Below are positions 1 to 5,602 of a DNA stretch of 29,890 nt, piece after piece. The notes beneath the pieces were generated by a model. It ran no database searches and had not been told where the DNA came from. It worked only from the letters and a program-made list of their open reading frames with translations. This stretch comes from a virus, in the IMG/VR virus record IMGVR_UViG_3300015360_000141, positions 1-29,890 of that record, one strand, 5' to 3'. Each line of letters opens with the position of its first letter. Position 1 is the stretch's first letter. The position numbers and the translations under genes were made by a program.

Positions 1-298
1 CAATTACAGATCCTGCTGATGCGGCCACCGTACCTTCACCTATAGAAGCTAAACCAATACCGAGTGAAGTAATACCCAATCCTACCTGGACTAAGTTTGA
101 TCCATCTATGTCAGCGTATTCGTTAATTCTCTCTAATGGACTGTTTGCTCCAAATAATTCTCCAAATTTATCAGTTAGTCCGCCAATTACAGATCCTGCT
201 GATGCGGCCACCGTACCTTCACCAAGAGAAGCTAAACCAATACCGAGTGAAGTAATACCCAATCCTACCTGGACTAAGTTTGATCCATCTATGTCAGC
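1..298 (-). repeat. In-frame 61-codon direct duplication inside the tape-measure-like gene
   Basis: Bases 1-115 and 184-298 are nearly identical, differing at only two positions (near base 41: cctatag versus ccaagag). The period is 183 bases, exactly 61 codons, so the reading frame is kept. At protein level the only difference within this part is Ile versus Leu in ASIGEG/ASLGEG. Both copies begin ADIDGSNLVQVG. The left copy runs into the window edge, so further copies may lie outside. Identity even at silent positions points to recent duplication or gene conversion. Confidence 0.9.
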
Positions 299-2188
299 AA
301 ATGAGTTAAGACCTTTCGACAACTGTGGGAGGGTCGATCCTATCAACCAGGTTGCACCAGCAATAGCTGCACCAATAGCTAGAATTGCTCCTCCAATACC
401 AGCACCAACTATGGTAATAGACAATGCCAATGAGGCCGCTCCTGCCACAACTTGCGGGCCAGCAAAGGCTTTCAACCCATTTGCTAATCCTGTTAGGCCG
501 CCGCCGACTCCTTTAACTCCTGGATTATTGTCAGTATCTATGAGATTTTCAGCAATATTCCCAATGCTTCCTACCCCTTTTTTCTTGCCGCCACCGAAGG
601 CGCGGTCAACAGTCGTTGAAACTAGATCAGTCGCTCTAGTTGCTACATTAGCAGAAATTATCGAAGACGCCACTGCGCTAACTCCTATTACCAAACTCAG
701 CAATCCGGGCAACTTGTCATTCACCGAAGCTAGCCAATTATTAAATTTGCCCATGTATTCCATAACATTCGTCATTACTCCTACAAATGGACCAACTGCT
801 CCCCACAATGCTGCGCCAAACGCCTTAAAACCTTGATTCATCTCGGCCAATGCCTCTGCCTGTGATTTTTCTAATTCAGCCCGTGCGGCTGCTCTATCTA
901 AAATCTCTTTATATTCAGCTTCTGAGCCCTGGTTAAACGTGTTTTGACGAGTTTGCATACCCTGGAAGGCCTGCCCCATAGCGCCATTTTGCAATGTTAA
1001 TGCCGAAATAGTGTCTTGTCCTAATGCTCGTACATCATTACCGTGTGCTTTGATACCATCTAGTAAAATGTTATCCTGTTCTTCAATTTTTTTCCTAGAA
1101 TCTAATACGTTATTTCCTAGTGCTGAAACTGCATTAGCCGTTTGCCCCATCGTAGCAGTGAACACTTTAGCTTCTTCAGATATTGGAGGCATACCTAAGA
1201 TTTGAGACATCAATGCGTCTACGCCACCTTTGCCACCCAACGCCATAGCATTGGCCATAGCTGCATTAGATTTGGCCTGATCTTCAGCTGACATAGTTTG
1301 CAGCTTGGCCTGCCAAGCTGCATTGGCTGCTTTTTCTTTCAATTCTGCTTGCTGCGCGTCTCTTGTTTTTCCGGTTATTTGAGCAAGTCCGTTCAATGTT
1401 TCTAAGTAGTAAACCGCTCCCTCAGATACCTGCTTAGTTACATTTTGATTCTTCAATTGTTCCGAACTTAATCCGCCAATCATATCAATGTAATCAAGCA
1501 TGCCTTGATTAACTTCTTCAGTAGTATAACCCAAAGTTTGTAGGTATTTTCCACTATCGCCACGATTAAGCTCTTTACTCATTCTCACGAACGCTTCAGT
1601 TCCGTCAGTGGCACTCCCCCCCATTTTAGCCAATGTTTCAGAATTTTTTACAATCATACTGCTAAATTGTCCCAATGTAAGGAATGAATCTGCAGCAGCT
1701 TGACGTAGATCTGTGAGAGATCCTCCAAAATTTACACCTGCTGTTGTAGTTTTCTGATATGCCGAAAAGTTAGCTTCTTGAATAGCCGACAACTGTGCAA
1801 AGCGTTTGGCTAATTCACTGAATATTCCTGGCGGCAGAGACTTACTAAGGTCAACGAACATCCCAGATGCTGACGCTGTGCCCTCCATAAGTGATCCCAT
1901 AGATCTTTCAAGGAATTGAAAGGTGGCATTTAGATTATTAACAATGGTAATTTTTTTACGAGTTACTTCAGTTTCTTCTTCTTTGGTTTCTCGAGCCGCT
2001 TCTATAGCCTCAGTGTATTCTTCAGTTTCTTCTTTCAGTTCTTCAAACTGCACGCCTATCTTGACAGCCATCTCTCGTATGATCGAGCCCATGTCTTTAG
2101 ATGATTTGAGTAGTTCTCGCAGTGTTGTTTCGGTTGCTGCGTTCTCTAATGAGACTGCATCATTACCAATTGTACCGGTTACTGCCAT
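1..2188 (-). CDS. Tape-measure-like virion protein (3' end beyond the window)
   Basis: The frame is open from an ATG at 2188 to the left edge of the window, at least 729 codons, and no stop is reached. The start follows a GGGG stretch about 7 bases upstream, and the first residues read MAVTGTIGNDAV. Residues about 30-75 are Glu/Lys-rich and probably coiled coil. The middle is rich in Ala and Gln. There are hydrophobic stretches near residues 505-525 and 590-625 (Gly/Ala/Ile-rich, for example GAGIGGAILAIGAAIAG). Residues 631 onward form a 61-residue tandem repeat containing VGLGITSLGIGLAS. Long Ala/Gly-rich helical proteins with hydrophobic segments and repeats of the type VGxGLxxLGxGL are typical of tail tape-measure and related tail proteins, and the neighbour gp26 supports a tail role. 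Tape-measure proteins line the tail tube and set its length. The exact role is inferred. An alternative is another large internal virion protein. Confidence 0.6.
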   Translation of the reverse strand, partial: MAVTGTIGNDAVSLENAATETTLRELLKSSKDMGSIIREMAVKIGVQFEELKEETEEYTEAIEAARETKEEETEVTRKKITIVNNLNATFQFLERSMGSLMEGTASASGMFVDLSKSLPPGIFSELAKRFAQLSAIQEANFSAYQKTTTAGVNFGGSLTDLRQAAADSFLTLGQFSSMIVKNSETLAKMGGSATDGTEAFVRMSKELNRGDSGKYLQTLGYTTEEVNQGMLDYIDMIGGLSSEQLKNQNVTKQVSEGAVYYLETLNGLAQITGKTRDAQQAELKEKAANAAWQAKLQTMSAEDQAKSNAAMANAMALGGKGGVDALMSQILGMPPISEEAKVFTATMGQTANAVSALGNNVLDSRKKIEEQDNILLDGIKAHGNDVRALGQDTISALTLQNGAMGQAFQGMQTRQNTFNQGSEAEYKEILDRAAARAELEKSQAEALAEMNQGFKAFGAALWGAVGPFVGVMTNVMEYMGKFNNWLASVNDKLPGLLSLVIGVSAVASSIISANVATRATDLVSTTVDRAFGGGKKKGVGSIGNIAENLIDTDNNPGVKGVGGGLTGLANGLKAFAGPQVVAGAASLALSITIVGAGIGGAILAIGAAIAGATWLIGSTLPQLSKGLNSFADIDGSNLVQVGLGITSLGIGLASLGEGTVAASAGSVIGGLTDKFGELFGANSPLERINEYADIDGSNLVQVGLGITSLGIGLASIGEGTVAASAGSVI

Positions 2189-2211
2189 TTAAAACCCCAA
2201 TTATCTGCGTA

Positions 2212-2219
2212 GATAAATA
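2212..2219 (+). promoter_or_regulatory. T4-late-type promoter candidate for gp26
   Basis: GATAAATA matches the T4 late promoter octamer TATAAATA at seven of eight positions. It lies 38 bases upstream of the gp26 ATG. The longer string GATAAATATT also occurs ahead of the 317-aa gene at 4313-4322 (minus strand), which strengthens the case. Late promoters of this kind need only a gp55-type sigma, which this phage encodes. AT-rich octamers can arise by chance. Confidence 0.45.
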
Positions 2220-2240
2220 TTAGAAATATCATTACACACT

Positions 2241-2248
2241 TATTTATT
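2241..2248 (-). promoter_or_regulatory. T4-late-type promoter candidate for the tape-measure-like gene
   Basis: On the minus strand this reads AATAAATA, seven of eight positions of the T4 late octamer, about 53 bases upstream of the ATG at 2188. With the plus-strand candidate at 2212-2219 it would form a divergent late promoter pair in the 69-base gap between two virion genes. Confidence 0.35.
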
Positions 2249-2257
2249 GGAGTAAAA

Positions 2258-3118
2258 ATGACCTTAAAAATTGAGCCTAAAAAGAACCCGTTGATGTCAG
2301 CAATGCGTCAACCAAAAATTGCAGTTAAGCTACCAAGCCAAGGAAAATACTGGCCACAAAATACCATTGAGTTGCCCGACAATGGAGAATTACCAATATT
2401 TTCAATGACTGCACGCGATGAATTGCTGTTGAAAACTCCAGATGCACTGCTCAGTGGTCAAGCAGTAGTTGATGTAATTGAAAGTTGCGTCCCTAATATC
2501 AAAGACGGGTGGTCAATACCACAGATTGACTTAGATTGCATACTCATTGCCATACGTATTGCATCATACGGCCCAACTATGGAAACAGAAGTTGATGTTA
2601 TGGGAGAACAAGGAGTTTATCCACTTGATCTGCGATCATTACTCGACTATCTCATTGCCAATGTTGTTTGGAAAGAACGAGTCGAAATCAATAATTTAGT
2701 AATATATGTCAAGCCACTAGAATACCGTATAGTGTCAAAAACCAGCAGCGAATCATTTGAATCACAAAGATTGCTTAACATGGTAAATGACAAGACCCTG
2801 TCAGATGAACAAAAGTTAGACTTGTTCAAAACTGGGTTTAGCAAACTAACCGATCTCAATATTGGTACAGTAACCAAAAGCATCTATCGCATTGACACCG
2901 AAGAAACGTCAGTAACAGATCCTGAGATGATCGCTGACTTTATCCGCAATTGCGATGGCAACATTTTCAAAGCAGTCAAAGCTCACATAGATGCCATGCA
3001 TGAACAAAATCGAATCAAGTCGATCAAAGCTCGGGCAACTGATGACATGATTGCTGCGGGATCGGGAGAGGAAATTGAAGTTCCTGTTGTTTTTGATCCA
3101 GCACATTTTTTCGTCTAA
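2258..3118 (+). CDS. 26: Baseplate hub assembly protein gp26-like
   Basis: This 286-aa protein resembles the T4 gp26 family of baseplate hub assembly proteins. Recognisable stretches near the N-terminus are VKLPSQGKYWP (about 24-34), MTARDELLLKTPDALLSGQ (about 50-68), VIESCVPNIKD and IDLDCILIAIRIASYG. T4 gp26 is shorter (about 208 aa). The start has a clear GGAG five bases upstream. The C-terminal third, ending in FDPAHFFV, is charged and less recognisable. In T4 the protein is needed for assembly of the central hub. Its place next to a tape-measure-like gene and upstream of a small gp51-like frame fits a tail-assembly chaperone role, which is inferred. The gene ends in a T_TTT_TTC heptamer that could let ribosomes continue into the next frame. 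Confidence 0.85.
   Translation: MTLKIEPKKNPLMSAMRQPKIAVKLPSQGKYWPQNTIELPDNGELPIFSMTARDELLLKTPDALLSGQAVVDVIESCVPNIKDGWSIPQIDLDCILIAIRIASYGPTMETEVDVMGEQGVYPLDLRSLLDYLIANVVWKERVEINNLVIYVKPLEYRIVSKTSSESFESQRLLNMVNDKTLSDEQKLDLFKTGFSKLTDLNIGTVTKSIYRIDTEETSVTDPEMIADFIRNCDGNIFKAVKAHIDAMHEQNRIKSIKARATDDMIAAGSGEEIEVPVVFDPAHFFV
3106..3112 (+). other. Candidate programmed -1 frameshift site (T_TTT_TTC)
   Basis: In the gp26 frame the codons are CAT TTT TTC GTC TAA, so bases 3106-3112 form T_TTT_TTC, which fits the X_XXY_YYZ slippery pattern, six bases before the stop codon. A -1 slip leads directly into the frame of the 72-codon ORF and would give a fusion of about 361 aa. A six-base stem (3127-3132 with 3142-3147, nine-base loop) lies 14 bases downstream and could be a weak stimulator. 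Runs of T also occur by chance. Confidence 0.5.
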
Positions 3119-3123
3119 GGCTT

Positions 3124-3342
3124 TTGAATCTCTCCATTGACGAGATTATGAGTCTTGTTGATAGAATGGAAAACGAGACAAGGGCCCTCAAGCAAGAACT
3201 ATTCAAAATGTGTTGGTACATGCGAGGTGGGCTCACAATGACTGAAGCATATCAGCTAGACAATACTGACCGAGAGATCATTGGAAATCTTATCAGAGAG
3301 AATTTAGAAATTACCAAAGAAAGCGGAATGCCGTTCTTTTAA
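3124..3342 (+). CDS. Small gp51-like hub assembly protein, possibly made by frameshift from gp26
   Basis: This 72-codon frame encodes a short acidic/basic protein with a conserved-looking centre, MCWYMRGGLT, and the end SGMPFF. Small proteins with a CWYMRGG-type motif follow gp26 in T4-like phages of aquatic bacteria and are often treated as gp51-like hub assembly factors. I recognise the pattern but not with certainty. The only initiation codons are TTG at 3124, with no spaced ribosome binding site, and an internal ATG at 3148. The frame is open upstream through the slippery T run at the end of gp26, so the natural product may be a gp26 extension. The stop overlaps by four bases the convergent 317-aa gene. 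Confidence 0.65.
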   Translation: MNLSIDEIMSLVDRMENETRALKQELFKMCWYMRGGLTMTEAYQLDNTDREIIGNLIRENLEITKESGMPFF

Positions 3343-4292
3343 GGCGTTTTGCCTTCTAGTTCGTCAGCTTTAGTTCTAATAAATGTCGCTAATCGGTCCT
3401 TGTCGGCATCACTAAAGTTGTTAGCTTGCATCAACAGTGTACCCAATGCCACTTCTACATCATTTGCATTTCTAATTGGCGGTATAGCTGATGACTTAGG
3501 TGCGCCCTGTGGAGCCGTTTTCACAACAGGTCCTTGAGGAGTTCTATTAGGGGCAGAAGAAGTACCACTAGGTGCTTTGGAAGTTTGTGGAACAGCCGCT
3601 GCCGGATCAGTAATACCTAATCCCAGATACAATTCTTCAATTTGATCTTGCCTCATGCCTGACGTAATTAAGATCTCTGCAATTTTTTTGGTATTATTTG
3701 GACTACCTGCGGCTATCCATTGCTTGATTAATTTGTCTCGAGTAATTTTATCGAACATGCCCTCTGGTATTGGTCGCCGACCATTGAAAGAAGATATCTG
3801 TCCTTTAACTGCATCAGAGACTAACTTGAAATATCCAATTATAGCGCCTTTGTTAGTTCCACTAGCTGCCATGCCATTAGCAGCTACTAATGAATTGTAT
3901 ATTAAACTCTGAAGTTGAGTATCAGAAATCATCGACTGATTAAAGAAGTTCTTATATATGTCATAGGCCGAATCGTTGCCAGTAGTTGATTTGAGTTTTA
4001 CAAATTCTTCATCAAACTTAGCTGCTATACCAGGAACCGGTCTAGTAGATGCGGCGTTTGTTTCAATATCTGCAATTGCGTCTCTCATTAATGAATCATG
4101 ATCTTTGCCCATAACTTTATCTTTGAGCTGACCAATTGTGGATCGATTAGAACCCATTATATCTGTATTAGCCATTCTCTCTGCACGAGAAAATAGATTA
4201 GATATTTGTTGTGTGTTGAGCTGATCTTCTAACAAGGATTTCACTTCATGGAGGTCCATTTGTGTATTTGATTCGACGTCATGTAGTCTCAT
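3339..4292 (-). CDS. Hypothetical protein, 317 aa
   Basis: I do not recognise this protein. It starts at ATG 4292, behind AAGGA eleven bases upstream and a late-type octamer at 4315-4322. Residues 1-215 look mainly helical and charged, with no membrane segment or signal peptide. Residues about 230-270 are a linker rich in Pro, Ser, Thr and Ala. A short C-terminal helical segment (about 275-314) follows. A folded domain, a disordered linker and a small terminal domain would fit a virion or assembly protein, and the candidate late promoter and position beside tail genes agree with that. The function is unknown. Its stop overlaps by four bases the stop of the convergent gp51-like frame. Confidence 0.75.
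   Translation of the reverse strand: MRLHDVESNTQMDLHEVKSLLEDQLNTQQISNLFSRAERMANTDIMGSNRSTIGQLKDKVMGKDHDSLMRDAIADIETNAASTRPVPGIAAKFDEEFVKLKSTTGNDSAYDIYKNFFNQSMISDTQLQSLIYNSLVAANGMAASGTNKGAIIGYFKLVSDAVKGQISSFNGRRPIPEGMFDKITRDKLIKQWIAAGSPNNTKKIAEILITSGMRQDQIEELYLGLGITDPAAAVPQTSKAPSGTSSAPNRTPQGPVVKTAPQGAPKSSAIPPIRNANDVEVALGTLLMQANNFSDADKDRLATFIRTKADELEGKTP
3341..3355. terminator. Weak hairpin at a convergent gene end
   Basis: AAGGC (3341-3345) pairs with GCCTT (3351-3355) around a five-base loop, exactly where two converging genes end. The stem is short. On the minus strand it is followed by AAAAG rather than a T run, so a terminator role is only suggested by position. Confidence 0.2.
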
Positions 4293-4314
4293 GTAGTTGA
4301 TATTCCTTTGATAA

Positions 4315-4322
4315 TATTTATC
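4315..4322 (-). promoter_or_regulatory. T4-late-type promoter candidate for the 317-aa gene
   Basis: On the minus strand this is GATAAATA, part of the same ten-base string GATAAATATT found before gp26. It lies 22 bases upstream of the ATG at 4292, immediately after two abutting hairpins. The spacing to the start codon is short, so the leader would be only about 10-15 bases. Confidence 0.4.
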
Positions 4323-4328
4323 TGTTAG

Positions 4329-4370
4329 AAGTGAGCTCTGCTCACTTGATATGAGCCTTCAGCTCATATC
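4329..4370. repeat. Two abutting perfect hairpins
   Basis: The first hairpin is AAGTGAGC / GCTCACTT (4329-4336 with 4340-4347, loop TCT). The second is GATATGAGC / GCTCATATC (4348-4356 with 4362-4370, loop CTTCA). They touch with no base between and share a GAGC/GCTC core. Neither is followed by a convincing T run on either strand. They could end the adjacent RNA, insulate the 317-aa gene from upstream leftward transcription, or be an RNA-processing or protein-binding site. Confidence 0.8.
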
Positions 4371-4475
4371 CTTTACTTCGTCTTTGATCTATTGTCGAAA
4401 ACTCTAAAAACGATAATATCAACGTGATACACGAGAACAATGATACTTTGAAATATTCTTTCCAAGATTTGGCCA

Positions 4476-4828
4476 TTCTTTGCCCGGAAACGGGCAAAGA
4501 AATAATAAAAACCCTTTCCTGAGTTATCACCATCTAACATTACTGCATTACAGAGGCGGTCATCCTGTACCTCGAGCAGCGGCTTTATATGACGGCATTC
4601 TGTTGCATAGATGTTAGCCCACACAACGAACCGGGATATTTCTTCCCTCCTTTAGCCATGAGAATTCGTTCTTTTCAAGCAGCCAAACCGCAGCGCTTCG
4701 CGATCGTCGTCCTGTTAAGGATAGTGGCTGAGTACTCTGAAGCAGCGCAGAGAATTCCGACCCCACACGTTCCTGTGGTTATGGGCACCCGATGTTAGCC
4801 GGTGCTAGCTGTTACTGCATTAACGGGT
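4476..4828. ncRNA. Probable structured noncoding RNA of unknown family
   Basis: This lies in a 546-base stretch (4293-4838) with no convincing gene. By hand count bases 4561-4800 are about 52% G+C, against roughly 32-37% in nearby 60-base lines. Perfect inverted repeats are dense. An 11-bp hairpin with a GAAA loop pairs 4476-4486 with 4491-4501. A long arm pairs 4534-4540 with 4611-4617, then 4544-4547/4604-4607, 4550-4554/4599-4603 and 4559-4563/4589-4593. Others are 4625-4630/4665-4670, 4763-4767/4774-4778, and 4787-4791/4824-4828. TTACTGCATTA occurs twice (4540-4550, 4812-4822), as does GATGTTAGCC (4610-4619, 4791-4800), so alternative pairings are possible. The strand is unsettled. The GAAA tetraloop favours plus, while both flanking genes run on minus. 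It does not match tRNA, tmRNA or a group I intron core by eye. Confidence 0.5.
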
Positions 4829-4838
4829 TCTGTTCAAG

Positions 4839-5297
4839 CTATGGGGAGGTTTTTGACGTGGTGTCTGTGGGTTCAAGGTTTTTAATGTGGGAGCCGTGGA
4901 CTCTCAATTGTATGATATTGTTGTAATAGTCTTTGGTTTCGAGGACTTTTCTTTCGAATTGTTCCCTTGCTTCAATGTAGCTGCATTCAGCCTTTGAATG
5001 GCAATAATGCAGAATCTCTCGAGTAAATCGGTCTACTCCTAATAGAGCAATATCGTTGAGCAGTTCGTTGCTGCTCCCATAATATGTACGCCAGTCGGAT
5101 TCGATTTTACTTCTTATCTTTTTCTTTTTCTTCTTGCCGTTTTTTTGAACAACTGTTTTTTGGGTAGTTTTAGAAAATTTACTGAGCTTCTTACCAATAT
5201 ATTTTCGGCCGGTATCAATGTTCACAATGCAGTAGACAAACCCGACACAATCGTCGGGCAGTTCGTCTACTAATGTGCCTTGATATGTCCAGCTCAT
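4839..5297 (-). CDS. GIY-YIG domain nuclease-like protein
   Basis: This 152-aa protein carries a GIY-YIG signature near the N-terminus, GFVY (residues 19-22) and KYIG (32-35). A lysine-rich loop with six consecutive Lys follows, then SDWRTYYGSS and an acidic segment, YIEAREQFERKVLE, where the metal-binding Glu of the family would be expected. GIY-YIG nucleases cut DNA. T4-like phages carry both mobile members (Seg proteins) and stable ones. Its ATG overlaps the stop of the upstream 102-aa gene as ATGA, and that gene overlaps gp46, so it is translationally coupled to the recombination genes. This favours a resident function in DNA processing over a recent homing insertion, which is inference. 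It has no obvious extra DNA-binding domain. Confidence 0.75.
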   Translation of the reverse strand: MSWTYQGTLVDELPDDCVGFVYCIVNIDTGRKYIGKKLSKFSKTTQKTVVQKNGKKKKKKIRSKIESDWRTYYGSSNELLNDIALLGVDRFTREILHYCHSKAECSYIEAREQFERKVLETKDYYNNIIQLRVHGSHIKNLEPTDTTSKTSP

Positions 5298-5602
5298 TCT
5301 TCTTTTTGATTTTCTCGATTTAATTTATTCAGTCTGCGTTGTTCCCGTTGTGTAGCAAGGGTATCTTTTCTTAAGTCTTTCATATGGCGTTTCATTACTC
5401 GCAGATATTTAGATAATGCATGAACACTGCTATTGAGCTCGTGTGATCCCCAATGAGTAGTATAGCGATGGTATTTAATATAGCTGTTGTGGTACCTTTC
5501 GATAAGTGTGAGAAACTCTTCGTGCATTTCCACGATCTCTTTCTTCATTGGCTCGTTTTCTTTGGCCCTAGCTATAGCCTTCTCTTTAGCTTTGCGGTTC
5601 AC
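5294..5602 (-). CDS. Small basic hypothetical protein downstream of gp46
   Basis: This 102-aa protein is strongly charged and probably all helical: a Lys/Glu-rich N-terminus, a central HEEFLTLIERYHNSYIKYHRY segment, and an Arg/Lys-rich end (residues about 70-100). No family domain is recognised with confidence. A small charged protein often follows gp46 in T4-like phages of aquatic bacteria. The start is GTG at 5602, which overlaps the gp46 stop as GTGA. This choice is supported by the overlap and by coupling on both sides, since its own stop overlaps the GIY-YIG start. A role in helping the gp46/gp47 nuclease is possible from position only. Confidence 0.7.
   Translation of the reverse strand: MNRKAKEKAIARAKENEPMKKEIVEMHEEFLTLIERYHNSYIKYHRYTTHWGSHELNSSVHALSKYLRVMKRHMKDLRKDTLATQREQRRLNKLNRENQKEE

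Noticed and set aside
1-298. CRISPR-like or mobile-element repeat
   Set aside because: There are only two long copies, in frame inside a coding region, with no short-repeat/spacer pattern and no terminal inverted repeats.
108-836. 242-codon plus-strand open frame
   Set aside because: It is antisense to the tape-measure-like gene, is Pro/Ala-rich in a way expected from the complement of Gly/Ala codons, and has no ribosome binding site.
4373-4624. 83-codon minus-strand frame (and a 63-codon one at 4342-4533)
   Set aside because: Both run through perfect hairpins, including the GAAA-loop stem for the longer one, lack good ribosome binding sites, and resemble no family. A structured RNA explains the sequence better.
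4589-4798. 69-codon plus-strand frame
   Set aside because: It covers several stems of the RNA candidate, has no ribosome binding site and an irregular composition.
4476-4838. Group I intron, tmRNA or tRNA
   Set aside because: TTCAGAGTACT on the minus strand faintly recalls an intron core element, but no matching partner element or split gene is seen. No tRNA-like acceptor/T-arm or tag reading frame was found.
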